Notes: a model not told the origin generated them from the letters alone. DNA of 64,000 bases from Arenicola marina (GCA_964019135.1 OZ025265.1:6950318-7014317); one strand, 5' to 3'; positions 1-11,347 are shown, numbered from the stretch's first letter. Numbers and translations are program-made.

Positions 1-155
1 ACCATACGATGATAGTGTAACCATACGATGATAGTGTAACCATACGATGATAGTGTAACCATACGATGATAGTTTAACCATACGATGATAGTGTAACCAT
101 AGGGTGAGAGTATAACCATATGATGATAGTGTAACCATACGATGATAGTGTAATA
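1..155. repeat. 19-bp minisatellite at window edge
   Basis: About eight head-to-tail copies of a 19-bp unit with core ccatacgatgatagtgta. One copy is diverged (around 101-120, agggtgagagtat). The array runs off the left edge of the window, so its true length is unknown. Confidence 0.95.
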
Positions 156-1247
156 GAGCCACCCATTTTGATTCATAACAATACACTAACGAAACCTATT
201 AAAGAAGAACCGCCGTAATTACCATCAAATAGAACTGAAGCACGCTATTTTTGTGCAATGATATATGTACGGAACAACATTCTGCAGTTGCTGGGATATT
301 TGGAAAGGCTCCCATTAGCCCTTCAGACTCGGTGGCTCTGTGTTAGCGGTCGTGCATCATTTGCTAACTCTGAAACATAGCAAGGCGAATGGACGCAAGC
401 AGGGTCGATTTTGTTTTCACCTTCCACCTGGACGGAGTAATGCGTTAGCTGTACTGACGGGTATTAAGGACATATCCTAAGGGGGGGAAGTAATTAACTG
501 CAGGGCGCCGCGCCATCTATCGTCCGAAGATGGATTAGGTCGCCACCACCGGACTACTTCTTGCTCTCGTACGGCCACCAGGTGTAATTTTCTTCGAAGC
601 GGATGAATTGCACTTTGATGGATTAAGATACAAGGGTCCCCAAATCTCTGCTCTCCTCGCCAAACACCGTGTAAGGGAAAAGGTCGCAGGTCGAGATAAG
701 CATCTCAACCAGGGTCACAGGCTACGGGCCTTTTGTCCTGGTCGCCAAGGTCAGGGCTACACAAAGCAGACGTGTGGCGGTCACTAGGAACCATGTCGCG
801 CCACGAGCCCGGAACATGAGCCGCATTGTGGCTCTCCTCCACTCCTTTGTCGAGACGAGGAAATTAATACCAACAACACGCTGTGTCCTCCGCAATGCGT
901 CAGGATATAATCTTACAATATATCTGGGACCGAAAAAAAGGAATTCAATAGATAGCTCAAGACAAACTAAACATTTTCACGGACTGTTACACGGCCATGG
1001 GGCACGACATATGCAACCAGAAATACCATAACATGTCGGCTAATGCAATAAGATATTTTATGGACAAAATATAACCATGCCTCTGAAGAAGGAAGCAACA
1101 TTGATTTTTCCCCTCTTTGTGTCTTTCAGTAAGAAAGTCCAGGACGTCTGGTAATATTGGGTTAGGGACGTGGTTCATGGCAAAGAACAAAACAACCCAC
1201 ATATTGACAATTATGGTCACGCATGTGACACATGATGAATATGTGCA
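156..1247. other. Unassigned sequence, no gene seen
   Basis: No frame has an ATG-initiated, protein-like reading frame of useful length. The longest frame, from 774, begins with GTG and has no recognisable motif. No RNA gene or terminal repeat was seen. It may hold decayed repeat sequence that I cannot classify. Confidence 0.5.
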
Positions 1248-1409
1248 TGTCTATTCGTCGTCTCAATAAACCTTTATTAAAAAAAATCTGTATTCATTGT
1301 CTCAATAAACCTTTATTAAAAAAAATCTGTATTCGTTGTCTTAATAAACCTTTATTAAAAAAATCTGTATTCATTGTCTTAATAAACCTATATTAACAAA
1401 AATCTGTTG
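1248..1409. repeat. 39-bp tandem repeat, four copies, each with AATAAA
   Basis: Four full copies start near 1261, 1300, 1339 and 1377, after a partial unit. Each copy carries AATAAA on the plus strand. Most also carry TTTATT, which is AATAAA on the minus strand, followed by an A-run. It lies immediately upstream of a LINE fragment. Confidence 0.9.
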
Positions 1410-1439
1410 ACATTTTTTTTCTGTCCAATCTGTCGAAAG

Positions 1440-4225
1440 TAAAGTCACGGGGGAGCAAATCTGTTATCGACCACCTTCTATGTTCACTTAATGTGGCAAC
1501 CAAAGCAAATATGGTGTTTTACATGAGAGGGATAATATGTCTGATCACTCACCGGTCAGTTTCTGCCCAGACATGCCTATGGAGGACTCCGGAGTTATGT
1601 AAATTATGTCTCACCCAGGGGGACAGGAACATGGCATGGTGCCTCAGACGCTCAGAAAATCCGATATTTAGGAGTGTTTGGATTTAGATCTTATGGCAAT
1701 TAATATACAATGGAAGTTTTTACACTGTGATGACCTGCTCTGCAGCAGGCACACGGGTAAACTGCAGCTCTTTCATGACGCCATAATTAGCGCATGCATT
1801 AGAGCAAGTGACAATTCAATACCAAGAAGTAACAATGCGAGGAAACGCGTCCCTGTGAGGAAGGATCAAGTTGCCGCCCACAGAAATAGGAGCATGTTCT
1901 GGCACAATATCTGACGAGATAACGACTCTCCAAGGCATGTTCTCTTGGCTGATATTCGGCGAAGAACCAGCGCGCAGTACCATTATGCACTTCGCCAAGC
2001 TACATAAAAAGCAGGTGTCGTCTGATAAATTAGCGAATGCATTTCTATGCAGTAAAGATAGAGGCAAATGGACAGAAATGAGGAAGATACGCTCGACCAA
2101 GTGTAAGTTGCCAAACTGCATTGACGCGCAATAGGTGAACCAGCTATTGGGCAGTTATTTGGCGAAAAATTTCGCGAACTATATAATAGTGTTTCATATA
2201 AAACAACAGAAATGACCCAATTGAGTAACGAGATTGCAGAAGCTGTTAAACAGAGATGTAAAAGTTTATGTCACTCAAATCATTATGTATGCACAGAAGA
2301 TGTATAGAACACAATTGTAATGTTGATGCCCGGGAAGGGGGATTGTAACCTGGGGCACTCTACAGATCATCTGATAAACGGAACCCATACTCTCTACACG
2401 TTCATATCACTTCTTTTCAGTAGTATACTGCGCCATGGTTTCTCTCCGGGTGGTTTTCTTTTATCGACAGTGAAGCCCATACTAAAAAGTGCTAACAAAT
2501 CCATCAATGACTCCTCGAATTACAGAGGTATTGCAATCAGTAGCGTATTAGGTAAGCTTTTAGATCATATCATTCTGAAGAAAAATGCATATATTTAAAT
2601 CCTGTGACCAACAGTATGGGTGTAAAAAGGGCCATTCTACCTAGCAGTGCACTTTGTTTACAAAGAGGTGATACAATACTATATGCATGGTGGAGGTGAT
2701 ACAATACTATATGCATGGTGGAGGCGATACAATACTATATGCATGGTGGAGGTGATACAATACTATATGAATGGTGGAGGTGATACAATACTATATGCAT
2801 GGTGGAGGTGATACAATACTATATGAATGGTGGAGGTGATACAATACTATATGCATGGTGGAGGTGATACAATACTATATGCATGCTGGAGGTGATATAT
2901 ATACAGTGCTATTAGATGCAAGTAAAGCTTTTGATTGTGTAAATTATATAAAACTGTTTAATATAAAACTTATTGAAAGAAGATATGTCCTGTCATAGCC
3001 AGGTTCCTTGCAGTGCTGTACACTAATCAGAGTGTGCGCGTGCAATGGACTAGTTTCGTTAGTCCTGCGTTCGCTGTGAGCAACGGCGTTAAACAAGGTG
3101 GTGTAATGTCTCCTATTCTGTACTGTGTCTATTGTGACAAACTGATAGAACGACTGAAAAACTGGGGCCTTGGGTGCCACATAGGCCACATCTTTGTCGG
3201 TGCCTTGGCTTATGCAAATGACTTAGTTGTACTCGCTCCACGCAGATATGCTCTTGAAGCCATATTAAGCATAGCAAGTGACTTTGCAAACGAGTACGAT
3301 ATTAAATTCAATCCCAAGAAGAGTCAACTCTTGATATTTAGTCGCGCTGGTCTTTCAAATACTCAAATAGCTTTTGAGGGCATGCTGTTAATATCCCAAA
3401 AAACGACTGTACATTTGGGTAATCTCGTCAACTCTACCAAAGACGATGGAGGTGTCCATAATACCCTCAACGCATTCTATCGCAAAGTAGGCATCTTTAT
3501 AACTCAGTTTAAACATGTGGCGCATGACGTTAAATAGGATTTATTCAAGGTTTTATGTATGTCGGTTTATGCGTGCCAATTATGGGATTTCTCGTCCACG
3601 GCATGTCAATCGTTTTATATAGCCTGGCGGAAGGTGATACGCAGACTATTGGATTTACCTTATCGAGCTCACTCTAGATTTCTTCCAATTATGTGTAATG
3701 ACCTGGCTGTTGAAGTACATCTTCGCAACAGATTTATTGTTTTTGTAAAAGTATGCTGCTAAGTAAGAACCTTGCACGAATTTCTGTGCACGGTTATCCT
3801 TAAAGGGAAGTAAATCCAATACAATTATTAGTGTAAGTTTTATCTGTGACAAATATCGTATCAGTAAGTACTATTTTAGTGTTTGATCAGCCAGCCGCTT
3901 GAGGCAGTACGTCTTAAATCATTGTGATCGCGCCACGGAAGAAGATTTAATGCGTGTCGGTGCCATAAATTTTTTTTTGCAATTAAGGGCACAAAATACA
4001 GGTTCTGACGACAATGATAGCACAACGGATATCATCGAGTATTTATGTACGTAGCACAGACGTAAACCGATTTATTTTATTTTTTTCAATTATGTTGGTG
4101 TGTGTTGCTGTTTCTGTTGACTTCTTTTTTTAATTACGTTTATGACGTTCCTCTGAATTGTTTTTTCTGTGACTGTCATCTGTGAAAAGTGTACTTTGAG
4201 TACGAATAAAAATATATATATTGCC
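1440..4225 (+). mobile_element. Decayed LINE (non-LTR retrotransposon), CR1/Jockey-like, 5' truncated
   Basis: Pieces of a LINE ORF2 occur in order in shifting frames. The end of the endonuclease (SDHSPV) is at about 1540. A linker with FWHNI-type motifs lies at 1750-2130, then FRELYNSVSY near 2190 and the RT fingers (SSNYRGIAISSVLGKLLDHI) at 2510-2570. The palm start LLDASKAFDCVNY is near 2910, NGVKQGGVMSPIL at 3080-3120, and AYANDLVVLAP at 3210-3240. The C-terminal part runs to about 3760. A 3' UTR ends with AATAAAAATATATATA near 4225. Several stops and frameshifts and an internal tandem expansion show it is dead. The usual YADD catalytic box reads YAND. A 5' promoter and most of the endonuclease are missing, as is usual for truncated LINE copies. 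The family assignment comes from motif resemblance only. Confidence 0.85.
2665..2896 (+). repeat. 28-bp tandem repeat inside the LINE RT region
   Basis: Eight copies of a 28-bp unit (core gtgatacaatactatatg) start at 2665 and are followed by a partial copy running into the RT palm sequence. Read in the LINE frame, one unit encodes EVIQYYMHGG. That segment normally lies just before the VLLDASKAFD motif, so the unit is LINE coding sequence amplified in place. Because 28 is not a multiple of 3, the expansion also destroys the frame. Confidence 0.93.
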
Positions 4226-4394
4226 CACTGTCATTACTTGATAGTTAGGCGAATACCAGGGCGTGTCGGGGTCTGCTGGGCCCCTTATGTTTACACGTTA
4301 TCTGTCCATATTGAATTGGTTAACAAATAGGCACAATGCGGTACCTTTCTCGAAGTAAGTAGACTTTCCATATTAAGTTTATGGATTATATTTA

Positions 4395-5350
4395 TGTGGA
4401 TAGCCCGCGCCCGGAGCCATATCATGCGCCCGGAGCCATATCCCGGAGCCATATCCCGGAGCCATAGTCCGTACCTGGAGCCAAAGCCCGGAGCAATGGT
4501 CCGTGACCGGACCATAGCCCGGAGCCATAATCCGGAGCCAAAAGCCGGCGACAGGAACCACTGCCTCCGCCCGGAACTCTAGTCCCGCGCACGGAGCCAT
4601 AGTCGAGCGCAGACAACCATAGTCCCACTCAGAGAGCCATAGCCCTGAATCTTAGCTCGGCGCCATAGCCCGGGCCAGGAGCCATAGCCCGCGTCCGGAG
4701 CCATAACTCGGAACCTAGAGCAGTAGTCCAGCATACGGAACCATAACCCGCATCCGGAGCCACAGTCCAGCGCACGGAGGCGTTCTGTGGTGTAATCGCC
4801 CTCTCCCTCCGTCGATGTCAATGCTGTCCCTTCCGCCCTCCCTCTCTCTCTTCCTGGCTGCAAACCTCCATGCATCACACACTCACACTCACCCGCGTCC
4901 GGAGCCATAGCCCGCCGCCATAGACACCGTCCGGAGCCATAGCCCGCGTCCGGAGCCATAACCCTCGTTGGGAGCCATAGCCCGCGTCCGGAGCCATAGC
5001 CCGTCGCCATAGACTCCGTCCGAAGCCATAGCCCGCGTCCGGAGCCATAGCCCGCATCCGTAGCACAGAGCCATAGACCGGCTGCCGAAGACTGGAGCAA
5101 TAGTAGAACCATAGCGCGCGTCCGGAGCCATAGCCCGCGACCGGAGCCATAGCCTGCGTCCGGAGCCATTGCCCGCGTCCGGAGCCATAGCCCGGAGCCA
5201 TAGCCCGCAGCCATAGGGCGCGTCCGGAGCTATAGACTGGCGACCAGAGCCTGGAGCGCCAGTTCAACGCACGGACACAGTCCAGAGTAGGGAGCCATAG
5301 CCTGCACCAGGACCATAGCCCCGCGCCCGGAGCCCTAGTCCAACGCATGA
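4395..5350. repeat. 19-bp minisatellite, GC-rich
   Basis: An irregular array with core ggagccatagcccgcgtcc, more diverged at its left end and more regular at 4890-5220. It is interrupted at about 4780-4890 by non-repeat sequence. Long frames on the minus strand (repeated MAPDAGYGSGRGLWLR) are a by-product of the stop-free unit. Confidence 0.9.
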
Positions 5351-5559
5351 ATCCATAACCTGCCTTCGGATGGTAAACATGTTACGTTTTGTGACCTACA
5401 GAGACACATGCACGCGCACGCTGGAGGCTTTACCACGAGCATGGCCAATAGGGTTCAACGTTAAAGTTTGTTATTCGTTCTACCTCTATGCCATGTGGCA
5501 GACTTGATGGCGATAATTGATGCACACTACACCAAGTATGGATCATGCATCTTGCAAGA

Positions 5560-5935
5560 CCACTCCGACATTACGACTACTCTGCCATTACGACCACTCC
5601 ACAATTATGACTACTCCGCCATGACGACCAAGTCGCTATTATGACCATCTAGTCATTACGAACACCATGTCATAACGACCACTCCGCCATTACGACCATC
5701 CCGCCGTTAGGGCCATCTAGTCATTACAACCACGCCGCCATTACGACCATCCCGCCATTACGGACATCCAGTCATTACAACCACGCCGCCATTACGACTA
5801 CTCCGTCATTGCGACTACTCCGCCATTACGACTACCACGTCATGACAACCAACCCGCTATTACGACCATCTAGTCATTACGAACACGTCATTACGAACAC
5901 TCCGTCATTGCGACCATCCCGCCATTACGACCATG
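5560..5935. repeat. ~17-18-bp minisatellite
   Basis: Repeated short units of the type ccgccattacgaccat, mixed with tagtcattacgaacac variants, over about 375 bp. The sequence is quite diverged. Confidence 0.88.
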
Positions 5936-7921
5936 CCTTGCCCTTTGCGGATAAAGGGGCTCGGAACAACACCTCAGAGTGCTGTGTATGGGGGAGGGGG
6001 CCGGCGTCAGCACAAAGGAGCCTGGTTAGAGGAACGCGGCCAGGAAATGGAACGCGAGAAGTTATGTCATCAGTGACGGTGGAAAAACATCCCCTGGAGG
6101 AGAGACCGATTGAGACTCACTTCCGGTGCCAGAAACAGGTGCGACTGCCTCATATTGAGACAGCGTCACGTGGTCATATCGTCAAGCGGCGACTAGTTGC
6201 ACCAACGTATCCGTCCCCAGTTTTTTTTTGTGAACGCCAAAATTGGCTTTCATGTTGGATCTTTCTAAACGTCCTGTGCTACCATTGTTACCACGACAGG
6301 GAACTGATGGTGGTATGCAACGGTCAGAGTGGAATATGGACCCATGGAAATGACGCCAGGGACAGCCGTCATGCCCGGGCGTGCCACGCACGAGTGTCAC
6401 AATAGGCCCTCTGACCGCTACAGGGGAATATGCCCCCAGCTGCGGAAGACAGGAGGCTGGGACCACCCACTGGGCCCCGGAGAGACCCGTGCATAAGTGT
6501 CAATGGCAGAGCGTGGTGTATATCACTCTAGGTCAAACGACCAGGCGGACTACCTTACACCGCAGGAGAAAAAAACTGACTCTATATCAAGGAACCCAAC
6601 TTGTAATAGGCTACGGCCGTCGGGCAAACGGAAGGCGGGTCCCGAGTGATGGGAGCCACTGTATAGTCGTGTGGTCGGCTGTTGAAATATCCTAGTGGCG
6701 GGGGGCGTCATATGTCTGCCTGCGTCAATGCCCACCTCCAGTACAAAGTAGCACCCAGTCACATCGCTCTTCTCTAATTGAATGCCAAGGCAAACGCTTT
6801 CACTTTCTTCCCATCCTTAAGTTCTGTACATGGGAGCACATACCATTATTTTCGATAGCCTTGCTGCTGCCCCCTCTACTTGTATAGACGTATAAGCCGA
6901 GCATTGTCCACTCGACATTGAAAGAACATCAGCAGAAAAAAATATCTTACATACAGCTACTACCTTGACAAGTATAAGGAGTCAATGTTCCAGTTACCCG
7001 TGACGGATCCGCCAGCGCGGTGTGTCAGGAGGGGGGGAGGGGAGGGGGGGCTTCGGTGAATCTGTAATATATCCGTTGTTTGTGGGTTATTTTGAAGCTC
7101 TTCCGGTTGTTAGCATTGCTTTCTCAGGGCGCATCCCCAACCCCGCCCAAGTGGTCATTTTGAAGGGGACCCCGGGCATCAATTACGCCCCACCCCCCGC
7201 ACACGAGTACTGCCACCTACACTACCACCACCACCACCTCAAATTCCTGGATCCGCCCGGTTACTTATCATTAAAGTACTGCTATGACGTCATTCTATTG
7301 TCTAAACTGTACATTATTTTTCACGAATGTACTGTTTTAGCGAGCTGATAAATTGCGATTGACTCAAGGAGACCAAACAATTTTTCTGTTGAACAATCGT
7401 CCTTCTGTTACGAAATCCACCATCGCAGTCAATGCCAATCATGAGCAATAAGTGAGCTTGTCTGAAATAGGTCACAACCACAATGAATGATGAACTGGAA
7501 ACTTGACGCCCGACGGAAAGCCCCAGCAAAAACAGATACAAATCTCACATCAAAACAAGCATAGATCAGAAAATCCACTTTAAAAACTGAATTTGAGATC
7601 ATATGTAATTCATATGTAAAATACATACCGACATTTCCTTATATCCTATAATCACACTAGAAATCATATTTCTTTCTCGTGAATCCCACGAAACTCGTTT
7701 GCAAAGCATATCCTATCCATCAACAACGCACTGGGTGTGACTTGTGTCAAACACCATGGCAACATCGCTGCGCATCATATCCAATCAGTATCCAATAATG
7801 TGAACCATTGTATCCTATTCCACATTTAAATGACCATTATCGCCTGTATAAGGACATATAATCCATGCGAAGTAGCACAGGAACCCCAAGCGCCGGAGGG
7901 AGGGGGGGGGGTGGGGGGGTC
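5936..7921. other. Unassigned sequence, no gene seen
   Basis: No reading frame here has recognisable domains. The longest frames (at 5809-6405 and 6182-6466) overlap on opposite strands and are partly repeat-derived. G-rich runs occur at 7027-7050 and 7897-7920. No RNA gene was recognised. Confidence 0.5.
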
Positions 7922-8497
7922 GACATTGATAGAAAGAAAGAGAAGGAGTGAAACGGCCAGACCAAAACAAACCAAATGTGCAAATCAATTTACCTTTTTT
8001 TCATCCAAAATAGTTCTGTCGCGCACCAATTTTGATTCTTTTACTTACTTGAACCCTTAAGTAATGCTTATTTCGATATATTACCTTTCTAGCAAACCCT
8101 GTATATATCTTTCTGGTCGGTGTTCAACGAAGATTTTACATTTCTCTTCCTCACGAGCTGGCCATCACCCTTCGACTTCCGCCACATGCGTAGCGAATAT
8201 TTGGGACGTTCTCATTGGTGGTGACGTTTCATGATAATTAGCATACTCGGGGTGATTTTTTAGAAACATAGAAAACAACACGTGGGGTTCACACATGCTT
8301 TTTCGGGGAGTGGTGTTCTGACTACTTCGGGAAGCGGCATGCATGGTCTAGTAAGAAATTTATATAATTCACCTAGAGTGCAGGTGTTTGCTATTATGCT
8401 AATACCATCAAGGCTTAAGTTATTTTTTTCAAGATTTAATTCCATTTTGTGCATTTATATAAACCTTCTTTGCCTTTGTGTCGCGATATGTGACACA
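7922..8497 (+). repeat. Left arm of a long inverted repeat
   Basis: This ~576-bp segment reappears in reverse complement at 9082-9649. Where I compared them base by base (about 225 bp of the inner part) the arms differ at roughly 9 positions, about 96% identity. The outer boundary is at gacattgatagaaag and the inner boundary at a gacac motif. The arm is preceded by a G-rich run at 7897-7920. It could be a foldback transposon arm or one of two copies of an unknown repeat in opposite orientation. Confidence 0.92.
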
Positions 8498-9081
8498 ATC
8501 ATTTGTGTGTACTTACTGCACTTTATATTCATAAGGTCTCACATATGTTTTCCGACCATTTCATCGTACATGTATCCCGGGGGGAGGCCACTATTACACA
8601 GATCTGGTCGGATGGGGATTTTTTCTTTGGGGGGGGGGGGGGGGGCTGGGAGATTTGTGCAGAACAGAATACCCAGAGTATTGGGTGAATATTTGGAACC
8701 GGTACGAATGGGGGGTGGGGGCACTCCATTACGTACCCGGGAAAGCACCTGGTATGTGTTGATCATAGTAGACAATAATTGTGTGGCTAGGCCGGGAAGG
8801 TGAAATATATTTATTTAACGCACGTACACGTGTATAACCTATTTGTCCGTGGTGTCACTGATGATTTTTAATAACTATTAATCGTGGTAATGCAAAAATG
8901 TGTTAGGCAGAATGCACGCGGACACGGTTATCGCTCAATGGCTGTGGTCACATTAAAACATGATCCATATATATCGTATATCTAATGTTAACTATCAATG
9001 AAATTATTTAGTACTAATTAAAAATCAATAGTGCATAACAAATATGGTACATCGAGAAAGAGAAAAAATTCGGAAAAAGGA
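8498..9081. other. Spacer of the inverted repeat
   Basis: 584 bp between the two arms with no recognisable coding content. It contains an uninterrupted run of about 16 G near 8631-8646 and a second G-rich stretch near 8710-8722. Confidence 0.7.
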
Positions 9082-9649
9082 GTGTCAAATATCGCAAAAC
9101 AAAGGCAAAGAAAATTTATATAAATGCACAAAATGGAATTAAATCTTGAAAAAAATAACTTAAGCCTTGATTGTATTAGCATAATAGCAAATACCTGCAC
9201 TCTAGGTGAATTATATAAATTTCTTACTAGACCATACATGCCGCTTCCCGAAGTAGTCAGAACACCACTCCCCGAAAAAGCACGTGTGAACCCCACGTGT
9301 TGTTTTCTATGTTTGTAAACAATCACCCCGAGTATGCTAATTATCATGAAACGTCACCACCAATGAGAACGTCCCAAATATTCTCTGCGCATGTGACGGA
9401 AATCGAAGGGTGATGTGAGCGAGAGAAATGTGAAATCTTCGTTGAAAACCGGCCAGAACGATATATACAGGGCTTGCTAGAAAAGGTAATATATCGAAAT
9501 AAGCATTACTTAATGGTTCAAGTAAGTAAAGGAATCAAAATTGGTGCGCGACAGAACTATTTTGGATGAAAAAAAGGTAAATTGATTTGCACATTTGGGT
9601 TTGTTTTGGTCTGGCCGTTTCACTCCTTCTCTTTCTTTCTATCAATGTC
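9082..9649 (-). repeat. Right arm of the long inverted repeat
   Basis: Reverse complement of 7922-8497. A 64-codon frame (starting MHKMELNLEKNNL) is present in both arms. The amino-acid differences between copies are mostly non-conservative, so I do not regard it as a selected gene. Confidence 0.92.
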
Positions 9650-9832
9650 ACGTATGACTCAAGTTTACCATTGCTACAACAATACATTTCATGGGTTCTC
9701 AGATAGAATATGAACCGACTTCAGTCAGCTATTTTATTGGTTTCGGAAGCGAGAGATGCAATGTACATCTTAAAAGAACTCTTATTCACGCTTCATGGAC
9801 CGCGTGAGGCTCACTGACCGTACTTTAAGTCA

Positions 9833-9931
9833 GAGAATACCCGTGTAACAGTTCATTCTTGAAAAGATATGTACTCGGCTTGCGCCTCGTACATTCTTTT
9901 TCAAGAATGTACTGTTACATGGGCATTCTCC
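9833..9931 (-). mobile_element. MITE-like foldback element, copy 1
   Basis: This ~99-bp element is nearly palindromic. Its ends read gagaatacccgtgtaacagt and, inverted, ggagaatgcccatgtaacag, each continuing into an attcttgaaa stem. It matches the second copy at 23471-23571 in reverse complement. The left flank contains TTAA and the right flank TTAC. A TTAA target duplication would suggest a piggyBac-type non-autonomous element, but that is inference. Homology with the second copy extends a little beyond the left side. Confidence 0.75.
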
Positions 9932-10122
9932 TTACCATATTCGGCACACTTGGACAAGGTTCAATAATTGTCAAATATAACCAAAGAGTGATTGAGAATA
10001 TCGGAATGCATAGATCATAGATCTCGGAACTCTACCCACGTTTCATGGTTAAAATTAAGTTAATGCACTGAAATCAAATTAAATAAGATCACTTGCAATC
10101 ATGAGACTATTTGACGACATGC

Positions 10123-10128
10123 ACTTAC
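10123..10128 (-). other. Splice donor of the receptor exon
   Basis: On the minus strand the exon ends ...GAAA and continues GTAAGT, a perfect metazoan 5' splice-site consensus. The split is in phase 1, just after the TM6 / extracellular-loop-3 boundary. This matches the intron known between TM6 and TM7 in vasopressin/oxytocin receptor genes. Confidence 0.85.
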
Positions 10129-11347
10129 TTTCAAAGGGCGCCTTGTGATCCCATGTTGACCAGAGCTGAGTGACGAAGAAGGGAGCCCAGCATGTTAAAT
10201 AGCAAATAATGACTGTTAAAGTCAATTTCACCGTCTTAACCTTGGACTTGGTCATAGAACGACCGTGCGCATGCGTGCCGGTTGCGCTGAGGTTAAGTCT
10301 GATGCGTCCTCGATCATCGACTCTCATGACTCGTTTGTAAAGCTTTTTCTGACTGGATGTAACGCCGTTTCTCATTGGCTGATGCCTGTTTGGTATTGGA
10401 CTGTAATTGGTAGACAGCGCTTTATTGCTGTCCTTTGTGGAAAGCCGCTTGCTTCCCGAAGATGACGATTGCTTGACGGTTGTGGTCCACACGGTGTGGC
10501 ATATGCAGCCGTAGGCTCCGACCAGGATGAACAGGGGGATGATATATACAGCCATGGTAAACCACGTGATGTATAGCTTCTCAGTCCACCCAGGCTCGAA
10601 CCGGGCGAGGCAGCTGTACTCCCCCGATCCGAATTGGTACTCCCGCTGGGCGAAGATGAAGACTTGCGGGATGGAAAATATGGTCGATAGTACCCAGGCA
10701 ATAGCCACGAAGACGTGGATCCTGGTAGTGGTCATGGTGTGGCTGGCCAGCGGTTGGCAGATCGCGAGATAGCGGTCCACGGCCGTCGTCACCAGCACGT
10801 AGGATGAGGCATACATCCCCAACACCTGAACGTACGCCACGAAACGACAGAGGAAATCGTTTCCATAGAACTTGAAGGTGACGTCCCAGATGAGCTGGGG
10901 AAGGACGTTGAAGAAAGCGACGAAGAGGTCGGCCACACTAAGGTGCACGATGAGTAAGTTCATGCGACTCAACTTGCGCCGTTGGCACCGCAACACAAGA
11001 AGGACAATGGAATTACCCAGAACCGCCAGCGCGAATATGGCGGATAAAACCGTAATCTCCACTTTTGCCAGATCCTCATTACGTTCCACGGCTGTTGCGT
11101 TGATACGCGCATGCGTCGCGTTATCATGGCTTCCCATCTGCGCGCTGTCACTGGATATATCCCATGGGAAGCCATAGCTTTCTGAGCCTTGAATGTACTC
11201 ACCATCGTCCGTGTCAGACACAAGGGAGATATCGTCGACATGGATTCCATCGGCGTGACCGTATTTGGTGTTGTTGTAAGATATGAAGTCGACACGCGCT
11301 GGTTGTGTCATGTCAGCCTCTAGCTCCAGCTTCCTTCGTTCTTGCAT
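10129..11347 (-). CDS. Vasopressin/oxytocin (conopressin/cephalotocin)-type receptor, 5' coding exon (TM1-TM6)
   Basis: Class A GPCR for a vasopressin/oxytocin-like neuropeptide, acting at the plasma membrane and in this family usually coupled to Gq. The exon encodes 406 residues plus one base. The extracellular N-terminus has glycosylation sequons at N25, N76 and N83 and is unusually long and acidic. TM1 is about 96-119 (LAVLGNS, N112). TM2 carries LSVAD (D140) followed by VLPQLIWDVTF. C167 and C246 are the conserved disulphide pair. DRY is at 191-193, the TM4 Trp at W218 and the TM5 Pro at P271. A long basic third loop (about 292-370) precedes TM6 CWAPFF (386-391). The frame is open upstream to a stop at 11465-11467, but the only upstream initiator-like codon is TTG. 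The first ATG is at 11345-11347 with G at -3; a second is 12 codons later. TM7 and the C-tail must be on a further exon at lower coordinates or outside the window. I could not find one by eye. The family call is firm; the ligand is inferred. Confidence 0.93.

Noticed and set aside
5809-6405. 198-codon plus frame
   Set aside because: Its first third is minisatellite. The rest has no motif, and a minus frame overlaps it.
8260-9318. 64-codon frame conserved in both inverted-repeat arms (MHKMELNLEKNN)
   Set aside because: The arms are near-identical DNA, and most differences in the frame change the amino acid non-conservatively. No sign of selection on protein.
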